A stretch of DNA of 64,000 bases from Spirochaeta sp. UBA5339 (GCA_002408085.1 DHQL01000011.1:124001-188000); one strand, 5' to 3'. Positions 1 to 8,594 are shown, numbered from the stretch's first letter. Translations and numbers: made by a program. Notes: generated by a model not told the origin, from the letters alone.

Positions 1-2
1 AT

Positions 3-980
3 GATCTGGAGATGTACCACAGCCTGGCCTCCTTTTCGGCGCGCCATCTTTCTGCTGTATTCTCGGACATCCTGGACTACTCACAGCTGGACTCCCAGTC
101 CCTGAAATTCAACTACAGAACACTCCGGGCGGGGGAAGTTCTTGAGAAACTCTGCCGTCTGCAGCAGATCAGGGCTGAGGAGAAAGGACTGAAAATGACC
201 TGGACCCTCCCCGGTGCTGAAAAGGAGTTTGTCAGCGACGAGGTAAGGCTGGTGCAGATCATCAACAATCTGATAGGCAATGCCGTAAAGTACTCAAACA
301 ACGGCACAATTACCGTGGAGTGTTCCATAAGGGATGAACTTGTTATCTCAGTGCGGGATGAAGGTGTCGGCATCCCTGCATCAAGGACAGAGGAGATCTT
401 TACTCCCTTTCTGCAGCTTGAATCTCCCTATACCAAGGAGCACAGCGGAACAGGCCTTGGTCTGGCCATCAGCCGGAGTCTGGCCGTATCCATGGGCGGG
501 CGGATTGAGGTGGAATCGGAACCCGGCAGGGGCAGCTGCTTCACCCTCCTCCTCCCGGAACACAAGGCGCCCTTCCCGGTATCTTCTGAGAAAGGAACCG
601 GTTCTGCAGAGACAGGCAGATCTCTGAAGATCCTTGTTGTGGAGGACAATACAGTCAACATCTATCTGCTCCAGAACATTCTGGAAAGCGCAGGCCATGA
701 GGTCTTCGAGGCCCTTGATGGTGAAGAGGCTCTGGAAGAGCTTGAAAACTGCTCTCCCGATCTGATGCTCCTGGATATGGGTCTTCCGAAAAAGAGCGGT
801 CTTGAGGTGATCAGGGAGATCAGGGCAAGAGAGGAGTATAAATCCCTTCCTGTGATTGCGGTCACCGCATACTCTCAGAGGCAGGACCAGGAGAGCTTTG
901 AGGAGGCGGGCATCACGGCGGTAATTACAAAGCCTGTATCTGAAGGGGAGCTGCTGGAAGCGGTTGGAAGGTTCCGATAA
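3..980 (+). CDS. Hybrid histidine kinase, C-terminal part (cut by window start)
   Basis: The reading frame is open from the window edge, so the N-terminal sensor and the phospho-accepting H-box lie outside. What is visible begins in the second helix of the HisKA dimerisation domain (DILDYSQLDSQ). A HATPase_c domain follows, with an N-box (NNLIGNAVKYS), a G1 box (DEGVGIP) and a G2 box (GTGLGLAIS). After a short linker comes a C-terminal receiver domain with the acidic pair VVEDN and the predicted phospho-acceptor Asp in LMLLDMGLP (codon 774-776), then Thr in VTAY and Lys in ITKPV. The protein should autophosphorylate and pass phosphate to its own receiver, in the cytoplasm or attached to the membrane. 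The internal ATG at 12 is not the true start, because HisKA is already under way. The input signal is unknown. Confidence 0.9.
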   Translation, partial: DLEMYHSLASFSARHLSAVFSDILDYSQLDSQSLKFNYRTLRAGEVLEKLCRLQQIRAEEKGLKMTWTLPGAEKEFVSDEVRLVQIINNLIGNAVKYSNNGTITVECSIRDELVISVRDEGVGIPASRTEEIFTPFLQLESPYTKEHSGTGLGLAISRSLAVSMGGRIEVESEPGRGSCFTLLLPEHKAPFPVSSEKGTGSAETGRSLKILVVEDNTVNIYLLQNILESAGHEVFEALDGEEALEELENCSPDLMLLDMGLPKKSGLEVIREIRAREEYKSLPVIAVTAYSQRQDQESFEEAGITAVITKPVSEGELLEAVGRFR

Positions 981-1047
981 GGCAGATACCGGCGGCGTTC
1001 CAGCAAACCAGACCTTTTTTCTAATCTATAAAAAAATCCTCTTTTCT

Positions 1048-1077
1048 TTGAATACCAACAGACAGGTACACTACAAT
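1048..1077 (+). promoter_or_regulatory. Candidate sigma-70-type promoter of the chemoreceptor gene
   Basis: TTGAAT at 1048-1053 and TACAAT at 1072-1077 are separated by 18 bases in the AT-rich gap before the methyl-accepting chemotaxis gene. The -10 matches the consensus at five of six positions. I see no sigma-28 motif, which chemotaxis genes often have. This is pattern matching only. Confidence 0.4.
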
Positions 1078-1171
1078 TAATAGTCAGCAGCTCTGATTAA
1101 TAAACCAGAGAATACTTTACAGCAATAGAATACAACCGGCTCCCATGGGCTCCGGGAAAGAGAGGAATACG

Positions 1172-3109
1172 ATGAAGAGATGGAAAGATATCAGAATTAT
1201 GGGAAAACTGATGATCGGCTTCGGCACGATTATGGCTCTTCTTCTTGTAGTCTCTCTATGGGCCATCCTCGGGATATCTGAAATTGTCGGGAATGCCGAA
1301 GAAGTGATTATGGGAAACAAGCTCAACGGCAACCTTGCCCAGAAGGAGGTGGACCACCTGAACTGGGCCACCGATGTAAATACCCTCCTTACAGATGATA
1401 CCGTTACCAAACTGAATGTTCAGCTGGATCATACCCTCTGTGCCTTCGGTCAGTGGCTCTACGGCCCCGAACGGAGAGAGGCGGAGACTCTTATGCCCTC
1501 ACTGGCAGCCAAATTCACCGCCATCGAAGGGCCCCATCAGGTACTCCATCAGTCCGCGTCCAGAATCGACGAGGTCTTTGTCCAGGCCGATACCACCCTT
1601 TCTGCAAAGCTCAGCCAGAGAGAGATCGAGCATCTTGAGTGGGCCTCGTCCATAAGGGACAGCCTGCTTCTGGGAGAAAGAAGTCTGTCGGTGGAACTGA
1701 ATCCTGAACGCTGTAACCTTGGTAAATGGATTGACTCTGAAGAGGGAAGAATGATCTATGAGAATCAGTCTCCCGAGTTTCAGGCCCACTGGGACAGGAT
1801 GATTGAGGACCATGCGGCACTCCACAACTCCGCCCGGACCATGAACGGCATGATGAGTTCCAATGCCGGTGCACGGTCCTACTTTACCGCCAGCCTCCTC
1901 CCCAACCTTCACAGCACTCTGGACGGAATAAGCGGCCTCAAGGCCATAGCCGATTCCGATATGGCCCGGATGCAGGAGGCATTTGAGATCTACAGCAGTG
2001 AGACGACTCCCGCCCTCCACCAGGTTCAGGACCTTCTCAATGAGATCAGAACAGATGCATCATCCCAGATAATGACCGATGAACAGATGCTGCATGCGGC
2101 GGAACTGACCCGGAGAATGATTATTATGATAAGCTCCATAGCCCTGGCCCTGGGAATAATTCTGGCTGTGATAATCTCACGGGGCATTGTGAATGCCATG
2201 ACCAAGGGTATCGATTTTGCCGTTAAACTTTCAAAAGGAGATCTCACTGCAACAATAGACCTGAGCCAGAAGGACGAGATAGGAAAACTGGCTGATGCCC
2301 TGAAAGAGATGAGAAACAGCCTGAGAGACGTGGTCAGCCAGGTTCTGACAAGCTCAAAGAATGTGAGCTCCGGCAGCAATCAGCTCAATGCCACGGCCCA
2401 GCAGCTCTCCCAGGGAGCCACCGAACAGGCTGCTTCGGCTGAAGAGGTCTCATCATCCATGGAAGAGATGATGTCCAATATAGAACAGACCTCGGAAAAT
2501 GCACTTCAGACCGAGAAAATATCCAGTCAGGCAGCCCTGGAGATAGAAAAGAGCAGCAAGGCAGTCCTTGAAACCGTGGACGCCATGAAGAACATTGCCG
2601 AAAAGATATCCATTATCCAGGATATCTCCCGGCAGACCAATATGCTCAGCCTTAATGCAGCCATTGAGGCTGCCCGGGCCGGAGAACATGGGAAGGGTTT
2701 TGCCGTGGTAGCCGCTGAAGTGGGAAAACTGGCCTCCAACAGCAAGAAGGCAGCCGAAGAGATATCCGTACTGACCACCCAGAGTGTCGGACAGGCCAAC
2801 AGCAGCGGCGAACTGATGGAGGAACTTGTTCCCAGGATAAAAAATACCGCCAGCCTGATCCAGGAGATTGCCGCCGCGAATTCCGAGCAGCGAAGCGGTG
2901 CCACCCAGATCAGTCAGGCCATTAACCAGCTGGACCAGGTGGTACAGCTCAACTCATCGGCCTCCGAGGAGTCCGCGGCCATGGCAGAGGAGCTATCGGC
3001 CCAGGCCTACCATCTGGAACAGCTGATATCTTTCTTCAAGGTTGACTCCGAGGAACTTCAGAGTGATAAAGATGAAGGCACTCTTCTGATAGGTGAAGAC
3101 AGGACCTAG
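1172..3109 (+). CDS. Methyl-accepting chemotaxis protein with tandem extracytoplasmic CZB zinc-binding motifs
   Basis: This is a transmembrane chemoreceptor of 645 aa. The ATG at 1172 has AGAGG six bases upstream, so I prefer it to the ATG at 1145. Order: TM1 (about residues 13-36), a sensor region, TM2 (about 316-340), HAMP (about 342-400) and an MCP signalling hairpin whose tip (NMLSLNAAIEAARAG) lies near residue 490. The sensor region holds two copies of the chemoreceptor zinc-binding pattern HxxW...Cx[LF]GxW...HxxxH. Copy 1 uses H62, C90, H122 and H126; copy 2 uses H154, C181, H214 and H218. All eight ligands are present. CZB domains are best known as cytoplasmic C-terminal modules that bind zinc and sense it or reactive chlorine; here they lie between the membrane segments. 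There is no C-terminal CheR-tether pentapeptide. Ligand specificity is inference. Confidence 0.93.
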   Translation: MKRWKDIRIMGKLMIGFGTIMALLLVVSLWAILGISEIVGNAEEVIMGNKLNGNLAQKEVDHLNWATDVNTLLTDDTVTKLNVQLDHTLCAFGQWLYGPERREAETLMPSLAAKFTAIEGPHQVLHQSASRIDEVFVQADTTLSAKLSQREIEHLEWASSIRDSLLLGERSLSVELNPERCNLGKWIDSEEGRMIYENQSPEFQAHWDRMIEDHAALHNSARTMNGMMSSNAGARSYFTASLLPNLHSTLDGISGLKAIADSDMARMQEAFEIYSSETTPALHQVQDLLNEIRTDASSQIMTDEQMLHAAELTRRMIIMISSIALALGIILAVIISRGIVNAMTKGIDFAVKLSKGDLTATIDLSQKDEIGKLADALKEMRNSLRDVVSQVLTSSKNVSSGSNQLNATAQQLSQGATEQAASAEEVSSSMEEMMSNIEQTSENALQTEKISSQAALEIEKSSKAVLETVDAMKNIAEKISIIQDISRQTNMLSLNAAIEAARAGEHGKGFAVVAAEVGKLASNSKKAAEEISVLTTQSVGQANSSGELMEELVPRIKNTASLIQEIAAANSEQRSGATQISQAINQLDQVVQLNSSASEESAAMAEELSAQAYHLEQLISFFKVDSEELQSDKDEGTLLIGEDRT

Positions 3110-3214
3110 AGCAAAATTCAAGCGGGATTGTACTGATATATAAGAACAGCTATTGCTTAAAACGAAATCATACATTACCTTTCATGCAATTTAAAAGCTG
3201 AAAGGAAATCTCAT

Positions 3215-4546
3215 ATGGAAAACAGCGGGGGAATCCCCAAGAGATACGGCTACTGGACCGCTTCGGCCATGGTAGTGGGTATTGTTATCGGTTCTGGTGT
3301 TTTTTTCAAGGCGGACAATGTTCTGTCTGCGGCGGGAGGAAGTCTTCCCAAGGCCCTTCTGGCCTGGCTGATCGGCGGTATGATCATGGTGGTCACCGCC
3401 TATGTATTCTCCCGCATCGCCTCACAGATTGAGAAGGTCAACGGTATGGTGGACTATTTTGAGGCCGCCTACGGTGAAAAGGCCGCCTACCTTGTCGCCT
3501 GGTTTATTACTGTCATCTACTATCCCGCCCTTGTTGCGGTTCTCGCCTGGGTTTCGGCCAACTACACCCTGGCTCTGATGGGATGGACCCAGGGACTCTG
3601 GCTTCTGGCCCTGGCCTATATCATCCTCTTTTTTATCCTGAACGTCCTCTCCCCCGCCCTTGCCGGACGCTGGCAGGTCAGTTCCACGGTGATCAAGCTG
3701 ATTCCCCTTGCTCTGATCGGTGTTTTCGGCATTATCCACGGAGTTGTCAGCGGGCAGACCCTGGAGAGTTTCACCCGGACAGCCAAAGGACTGAGCGTAC
3801 AGGGAGGCGGCCTTGCCATGGCGACCCTCTCCACGGCCTTTGCCTATGAAGGCTGGATTATCGCCACCTCCATCAATGCGGAAATCAGGGATGCAAAGAG
3901 AACCCTTCCAAAAGCCCTTGTAACAGGAACCATTACGGTTATGCTGATCTACATGCTCTACTACCTTGGACTGTCGGGGGTTCTTTCCAACGATGCGATC
4001 CTGGAAGCCGGTGATCAGGCTCCCGTACTTGTAATCAGCCGGATCTTCGGATCTGTGGGAGGCAGCCTGCTGACAGTTTTTGTTATTATTTCCTGTCTGG
4101 GTACCCTGAACGGTCTGATAATGGGAACCAGCCGCGGTATGTACTCCATTGCCGCAAGAGACCGGGGTCCTGCCAGGGGTTTCTTCGGAAAGATTAACAG
4201 CCGCACCGGATCAGCGGTGAACTCGTCCATTGCAGGATTCTTATTCTCCCTCTTCTGGCTTATGATCTGGTACGGCAACTTCCACGGCTGGTGGGGCGGA
4301 TTTATGGATGTATCGGAACTGCCCATCGTATTCCTCTACTCCATCTACCTCTCCCTCTACCTCTGGTATGTACGCCACTTCAGAGAGTTCAATGTCTTCC
4401 AGCGCTACATTGCTCCCTCCCTTGCGGGAATCGGTTCTCTCTACATCCTGTACGGAGGACTTATGAAGGAGATGGTCGGTCCCTTTATCCTGCTGGCACT
4501 TGCTATTCTGGGAGCAGCCCTCTTTTTTGACAGAAAGAGAAACTAG
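3215..4546 (+). CDS. APC-superfamily amino acid permease
   Basis: This is an integral membrane protein of 443 aa with about 12 hydrophobic segments. The N-terminus carries the APC signature, a first helix broken by glycines (GIVIGSGVFFKAD), as in LAT/SteT-like amino-acid exchangers and permeases. A second APC-type feature is the conserved FAYEGW stretch near residues 209-214, where the sixth helix contacts substrate. The length matches the family. The start is preceded by an AAAGGAAA stretch 6-7 bases upstream. It stands alone, with the chemoreceptor before it and a 348-base gap before amt after it. The substrate cannot be read from sequence; an amino acid or amine is expected. Confidence 0.88.
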   Translation: MENSGGIPKRYGYWTASAMVVGIVIGSGVFFKADNVLSAAGGSLPKALLAWLIGGMIMVVTAYVFSRIASQIEKVNGMVDYFEAAYGEKAAYLVAWFITVIYYPALVAVLAWVSANYTLALMGWTQGLWLLALAYIILFFILNVLSPALAGRWQVSSTVIKLIPLALIGVFGIIHGVVSGQTLESFTRTAKGLSVQGGGLAMATLSTAFAYEGWIIATSINAEIRDAKRTLPKALVTGTITVMLIYMLYYLGLSGVLSNDAILEAGDQAPVLVISRIFGSVGGSLLTVFVIISCLGTLNGLIMGTSRGMYSIAARDRGPARGFFGKINSRTGSAVNSSIAGFLFSLFWLMIWYGNFHGWWGGFMDVSELPIVFLYSIYLSLYLWYVRHFREFNVFQRYIAPSLAGIGSLYILYGGLMKEMVGPFILLALAILGAALFFDRKRN

Positions 4547-4725
4547 GCTCTCTTTACAGAGCTCCGGTTAATCGCCTGAATGATTTACCAGGGCATCGGC
4601 AGTCGATTATTTTCTACCCCTCTGGTCACACAGAGGGGCTTATGGGCCCTCTGCCGAAACTCCACATAAATGTAGATCCCCCCTCCTTTACAGACACTCC
4701 TGTATGAAAGTCTTGATATATTTTT

Positions 4726-4739
4726 TTACCTTAAGGTAA
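4726..4739. promoter_or_regulatory. Perfect 14-bp palindrome upstream of amt
   Basis: TTACCTTAAGGTAA is perfectly self-complementary and lies about 110 bases upstream of the proposed sigma-54 promoter, a usual distance for an enhancer-binding activator. A further TTTTTACCT follows directly at 4740-4748. It does not match the enterobacterial NtrC consensus, so the binding protein is unknown. Confidence 0.35.
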
Positions 4740-4842
4740 TTTTTACCTGATCGTATATTCTATAAAAAAACATCTATCTTCTTTTTGAAAAGGAATTTAG
4801 ATATTTCACAGATCTCTCCTTTTATACATTTATGTATAATCA

Positions 4843-4858
4843 TGGTATGAAAATTGCA
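4843..4858 (+). promoter_or_regulatory. Candidate sigma-54 (RpoN) -24/-12 promoter for amt-glnK
   Basis: The sequence TGGTATG-AAAA-TTGCA has the invariant GG (4844-4845) and GC (4856-4857) separated by exactly ten bases, and an exact TTGCA -12 element. Transcription would start near 4869, leaving a short leader with GGAG at 4880-4883 before the ATG at 4895. RpoN control of amt-glnK is common in other bacteria, which supports the call. Confidence 0.62.
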
Positions 4859-4894
4859 TGTTCATTGGAAACTTTTTTTGGAGAACACAAAACA

Positions 4895-6223
4895 ATGAAC
4901 AAATCTTTTGCCAGGAAAGCGGGCATTACGGCAGTACTGCTGTTCCTTCCGCTCTCCTCACTTTGGGCCGACGGCAGCGGTCTGAGCGATGTTATTGCCG
5001 GTCTGGATACTTTCTGGGTTCTAATGGCCGCCTTTATGGTATTTTTTATGCAGGCCGGATTTGGAATGGTAGAAGCCGGATTTATCAGAGCAAAAAACAC
5101 AACCAATATTCTTACCAAGAACTTTCTTGACTTCTGTATGGCATCCCTGGGCTACTTCGCCTTCGGTTATGCTCTGATGTTCGGTACAGGCAACGGTTTT
5201 ATGGGAACCAGCGGTTGGTTCCTTGCAGGGGCAGAAAGCGCCGCCGATGTTCCCCTCTTTGCCTTCTGGCTCTTCCAGGCCGCCTTCTGCGGTGCCGCGG
5301 CGACCATCGTTGCGGGGGGAATGGCCGAAAGAATGAAGTTTCAGGCCTATCTGATCTACTCCTTTCTGATCTCGGCCTTTATCTACCCCATAGTCGGACA
5401 CTGGGTCTGGGGCGGGGGATGGCTTGCCGGCCTCGGTTTCAACGACTTTGCCGGTTCCGGAGTTGTTCATACCACCGGCGGTATAGCCGCCCTGATCGGA
5501 ACCATCATGCTGAAACCCAGAGAGGGAAAATACAGACCCGACGGTTCGGTCAAGATGATCGCCGGACACAACATTCCCCTGGCCTCACTGGGTGTATTTA
5601 TCCTCTGGTTCGGCTGGTTCGGCTTCAATCCCGGCTCCACCCTCTCGGTTGGAGACGGAAATCTTATTGCAAGAATTGCCATCAACACAAACCTTGCCGC
5701 AGCAGCAGGGGGGGTGACAGCCATGATTACCATCTGGAGGATCTCCGGCAAACCGGACCTCTCTATGGCCCTGAACGGCGCCCTGGCCGGACTGGTTGCC
5801 GTAACAGCACCCTGTGCCTTTATTGATCCCTGGGCAGCCATCGTTATCGGCCTTGTGGGCGGTATTCTGGTTGTGCTGGCAGCGGTTCTGCTGGACAAAC
5901 TGAAGATCGACGATCCCGTTGGTGCCTTCCCTGTTCACGGTGTTAACGGTATATGGGGAACCATCTCCATCGGTATCTTCGGAAAGGCGGCCCTGGGCCT
6001 CCCCAATGACGGCCTTATCTACGGTGGGGGATTCTCTCAGCTGGGAGTCCAGCTCCTCGGAATTGCCGCAATCATCGCCTTTGTTCTGATCACAATGGGT
6101 GGGATATTCAAGCTGATTGACCTCACCATCGGACTGAGGGTAACCAGAGACGAGGAGAACCTCGGACTGGACATTGGAGAGCACGGACTGGAATCCTATA
6201 CGGGCTTTCAGATTATTGAATAA
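4895..6223 (+). CDS. amt: Ammonium transporter Amt
   Basis: This is an Amt/MEP/Rh family ammonium channel of 442 aa in the cytoplasmic membrane. The chosen ATG gives a signal-peptide-like N-terminus (MNKSFARKAG..., cut near LWADG), has GGAG 11 bases upstream and lies downstream of the sigma-54 promoter; the in-frame ATGs at 4832 and 4847 overlap or precede that promoter. Family marks: QAGFGMVEAGF in the first transmembrane helix, GHWVWGGGW, the pore histidines in VVHTTGG and FPVHGVNG, and WFGWFGFNPGS. The C-terminal cytoplasmic tail is present, as needed for PII docking. It is followed 54 bases later by a PII gene, the usual amt-glnK pairing, so ammonium uptake should be shut by PII when nitrogen is plentiful. 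Confidence 0.97.
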   Translation: MNKSFARKAGITAVLLFLPLSSLWADGSGLSDVIAGLDTFWVLMAAFMVFFMQAGFGMVEAGFIRAKNTTNILTKNFLDFCMASLGYFAFGYALMFGTGNGFMGTSGWFLAGAESAADVPLFAFWLFQAAFCGAAATIVAGGMAERMKFQAYLIYSFLISAFIYPIVGHWVWGGGWLAGLGFNDFAGSGVVHTTGGIAALIGTIMLKPREGKYRPDGSVKMIAGHNIPLASLGVFILWFGWFGFNPGSTLSVGDGNLIARIAINTNLAAAAGGVTAMITIWRISGKPDLSMALNGALAGLVAVTAPCAFIDPWAAIVIGLVGGILVVLAAVLLDKLKIDDPVGAFPVHGVNGIWGTISIGIFGKAALGLPNDGLIYGGGFSQLGVQLLGIAAIIAFVLITMGGIFKLIDLTIGLRVTRDEENLGLDIGEHGLESYTGFQIIE

Positions 6224-6277
6224 CTCTTCGGTCCCCCCATACCTAGGGGAGGCCCATATTCAGGAATGGAGAATAAA

Positions 6278-6619
6278 ATGTATCTAGTAACAGCATTAAT
6301 ACAACCACAGAAGCTGGAGGACGTAAAGAAGGCCCTCTTTGAGGCTGATGTACATAAGATGACCGTAACCTCCGCAAAGGGATGCGGACAGCAGAAGGGA
6401 TATGACGAGTCCTTCAGAGGGGTCCATTCGGAGATAATCCTCCGGAACAAGATCCAGATTCAAATTGCCGTGAACAAAGACTTTGTTGAGCCCACCATCG
6501 ACGCCATCGTCGAAGGAGCCAGAACCGGTACCATCGGGGATGGAAAGATCTTTGTAACCGAACTGAAAGAGTGTGTCAGAATCAGAACAGGAGAGAGAGG
6601 CCATGACGCCATCGGCTGA
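6278..6619 (+). CDS. glnK: PII nitrogen regulatory protein (GlnK-like) without the uridylylation tyrosine
   Basis: This is a 113-aa PII signal protein that binds ATP/ADP and 2-oxoglutarate and most likely plugs the Amt channel encoded just upstream. The ATG at 6278 is preferred over the one at 6266, because GGAG (6268-6271) sits six bases before it and the protein then begins in register with GlnB. The B-loop (TGTIGDGKIFV) and C-terminal RIRTGE motif are intact. In the T-loop the family positions Tyr46 and Tyr51 are Phe46 and Ser51 (by eye against E. coli GlnB), so GlnD-type uridylylation at Tyr51 is not possible. Control may be by ligands alone. A terminator follows. Confidence 0.95.
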   Translation: MYLVTALIQPQKLEDVKKALFEADVHKMTVTSAKGCGQQKGYDESFRGVHSEIILRNKIQIQIAVNKDFVEPTIDAIVEGARTGTIGDGKIFVTELKECVRIRTGERGHDAIG

Positions 6620-6648
6620 TTCTCTCTCTTAATATATTTGAAACATGA

Positions 6649-6679
6649 AGGCGGCCCCGGACAGGAGGCTGCTTTTTTT
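6649..6679 (+). terminator. Terminator of amt-glnK
   Basis: AGGCGGCC (6649-6656) pairs with GGCTGCTT (6667-6674) with two G-T wobbles and is followed by a T-run. It lies 29 bases after the glnK stop. Confidence 0.7.
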
Positions 6680-6710
6680 AAAAAAAGTACAATTTAAAAA
6701 AGTTCAACTT

Positions 6711-7169
6711 TCAGGATACACAATCCCGGCAGTGTTCCGAAGAGATCCACCCCTTCCCCATTAGAAAAGCAAAGATCTTACATCCCGCACAGAATCCGAA
6801 GCCCGACTCCAGAAAGGAGAAGAGAGCCAGAACAGCAATGATCAGAGCCGATGCGGTGGCCGCTCCGAAAAGAACCGATGCCAGAGCGCCCAGAGAGAGG
6901 GCAAAACCAATGGATGCGGCAAAGCGCTTGGGAGTAAAGAAGATGGGCCTCTCTTTCAGCTTCAGGCCCCTGCTGATCCGGCTGCCGGCAAAGGCTGTCG
7001 GACTGAACCGGGGGTATCCCGCAGCCCTTATGCCGAAATCCAGAACCAGAAAGGCTGTAATCAGGGGCTGTCCGGTAAAAATATAGAGGACAGAGAGGAG
7101 AAATACCTGGGCTCCCACCAGCCGTACAACAGTTGAATTAACCTTTTTTGGAATACTTAAACTCTTCAT
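6711..7169 (-). CDS. DUF4395-like small membrane protein
   Basis: This 152-aa protein has about four hydrophobic helices. The sequence resembles the DUF4395 family: an N-terminal RLVGAQVFLLSVLY helix, an FxFxDFxxR-like stretch (LVLDFGIRAAGYPRFSP), and a cysteine pair in a C-terminal GFCAGCKIF motif. Two more cysteines (HCRDC) end the chain, which could be a redox or metal site. The family is often found near thiol or sulfur redox genes, but its function is not known. It follows the FAD oxidoreductase gene on the same strand after 64 bases, and has its own candidate promoter immediately before the ATG with no recognisable SD, so it may be read almost leaderless. Confidence 0.75.
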   Translation of the reverse strand: MKSLSIPKKVNSTVVRLVGAQVFLLSVLYIFTGQPLITAFLVLDFGIRAAGYPRFSPTAFAGSRISRGLKLKERPIFFTPKRFAASIGFALSLGALASVLFGAATASALIIAVLALFSFLESGFGFCAGCKIFAFLMGKGWISSEHCRDCVS

Positions 7170-7177
7170 ACACTACT

Positions 7178-7206
7178 ATTATTATCGTTTTACTAGTATT
7201 AATCAA
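7178..7206 (-). promoter_or_regulatory. Candidate promoter of the DUF4395 gene
   Basis: On the minus strand, TTGATT (7201-7206) and AATAAT (7178-7183) are spaced by 17 bases. The -10 matches five of six consensus bases. The predicted start of transcription is only a few bases from the ATG at 7169. Confidence 0.42.
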
Positions 7207-7233
7207 GTAATGAATCTCCAAATCGGTGATTTT

Positions 7234-8415
7234 CTACAGCCCCTGCAGCATCTGTTCCGCCAGAAGGTCAGGACTAATCCCCTCTTTAACACCCTTTTCC
7301 AGAACCTTCGAGGCAGCCTTGCCGAAGCCCTCCATCAGGGCGGCGATGCTTTTTCCACTGCGGCTGTATATCTTCAGATACCCGGCCTCATCGTCCAGAT
7401 AGACCTTCTCACTGTCATTGGGAAGAACAGATCCCAGGGCCATTGAAAAATAGAACTTTCCAAAGGGTTCGCTCTTCAGTCTGGTGGGAATATTCTTCAA
7501 AGTTTCCCGCCCTCCGGACATATTTACCGCGGCCAGCTGTCCCTGATACTCGGCCCAGTGCCAGAGTCCTTTCGGCCATCCGGGCAGTGACTGTACGGCA
7601 TCTCCCGCCCCGTAAACCCCGGGGGCAGATGTTTCCAGATACTCGTTGCAGAGAATGCCGCTCTCACCGTAGATTCCCATCCTGTCCGCCAGAAAGGGAT
7701 TGCCTTTGATTCCGGTGGATGAGAGGACCAGGTCCGCCTCAAGAGTCTCGCCGGCTGTATGGATAATATAGGCATCCTCCTCGGTAAAGACCTCCTTCAG
7801 CTCCTGAGAGAAGCTGCATCCGATACTGTGTTCCCCCAGAAAGTTCCGGAGTCTTTCGGAGAGCCTGTCGTCCATCCAGCGCTGCATAAGCCTCTCATCT
7901 CTTCCGGTAATATGAACATCAAGGCCCATCAGGGAGCACTGCTCGGCAATCTCCACACCCTCTACTCCCTGTCCGATTACAACAACCCGGCGGCAGCCCT
8001 GAAGCTTCTCCCTGATCCTCTCAGTGTCCGAGGCGGTCCTGAGATGCAGAAGCAGATCACTCCCTGGAAAGTCAGGTACAAGAGGAACCCCGCCGCTTGC
8101 CAGAAGAATCTTCTTCCACCCCAGTTTTCTGCCGTCTGACAGTTCCGCGGTCCTCTTATCCTGATCGATACTGGTAACCAGAACTCCGTTCAGAAGCTCA
8201 ATGGACTGTTCCTTATACCAGGAGGGATCGTTTAGAGAGAAATCCTCCCTGCCGAAACCTGCAGCCATTTTCTTGGTGAGATTGGTCCGTTTGTAGGGAT
8301 TCCTGTCTTCGCCGTTGATAAGCAGAATGGAAGCACCGGGAACTCTCTGTCTGAGTGTAGCGGCCGCTGTCAGACCGGCCCGGGATGCACCGACTATAAT
8401 AAAATCATAAATCAT
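7234..8415 (-). CDS. FAD-dependent NAD(P)H oxidoreductase, nitrite/rubredoxin-reductase-like
   Basis: This is a 393-aa flavoprotein of the pyridine nucleotide-disulfide oxidoreductase fold. The N-terminal FAD-binding motif is IVGASRAGLTAAATLR, a variant of GxGxxG. A second nucleotide-binding motif (VVVIGQGVEGVEIAEQC) near residue 145 should bind NAD(P)H. The FAD-contacting ...VYGAGDAV... segment lies near residue 270. There is no CxxxxC active-site disulfide, so the nearest functional relatives are NADH-rubredoxin/ferredoxin reductases and the NirB N-terminal type rather than glutathione reductase. It probably passes electrons from NAD(P)H to a small redox protein or to oxygen. The SD (AGGG) lies seven bases before the ATG. 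The partner is not in the window. Confidence 0.85.
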   Translation of the reverse strand: MIYDFIIVGASRAGLTAAATLRQRVPGASILLINGEDRNPYKRTNLTKKMAAGFGREDFSLNDPSWYKEQSIELLNGVLVTSIDQDKRTAELSDGRKLGWKKILLASGGVPLVPDFPGSDLLLHLRTASDTERIREKLQGCRRVVVIGQGVEGVEIAEQCSLMGLDVHITGRDERLMQRWMDDRLSERLRNFLGEHSIGCSFSQELKEVFTEEDAYIIHTAGETLEADLVLSSTGIKGNPFLADRMGIYGESGILCNEYLETSAPGVYGAGDAVQSLPGWPKGLWHWAEYQGQLAAVNMSGGRETLKNIPTRLKSEPFGKFYFSMALGSVLPNDSEKVYLDDEAGYLKIYSRSGKSIAALMEGFGKAASKVLEKGVKEGISPDLLAEQMLQGL

Positions 8416-8594
8416 TTTAAGTCCCTGTATCTGTTTTTACTCATATTCTAGAACCTCCGTGGAGTAAATACCAATTTATTATCAATTCACTATGCATATG
8501 CCCTATGATTAATTTATCACCCCCTTAACGACCGGATTCAGAACCACCTCAGACCGTTTTATGAAAGGGGTTTTCAACCTGCCCTCGAAGAATA

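Larger units (their letters stand above)
4547..4894. other. Gap between the APC permease and amt, rich in regulatory signals
   Basis: No coding sequence is seen in this 348-base gap. It holds a perfect 8-bp hairpin (CCCCTCTG, loop GTCACA, CAGAGGGG) at 4617-4638 without a T-run, a 14-bp palindrome at 4726-4739, an AT-rich stretch and a candidate sigma-54 promoter at 4843-4858. The hairpin may end or protect the permease transcript. Confidence 0.6.

Noticed and set aside
4617..4638. Hairpin after the APC permease as a terminator
   Set aside because: The stem is perfect but no T-run follows on either strand, so it is listed only as part of the gap.
4832..4894. Longer amt start at 4832 or 4847
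   Set aside because: These ATGs overlap or precede the sigma-54 promoter and add non-signal-like residues; the ATG at 4895 has an SD and a proper signal peptide.
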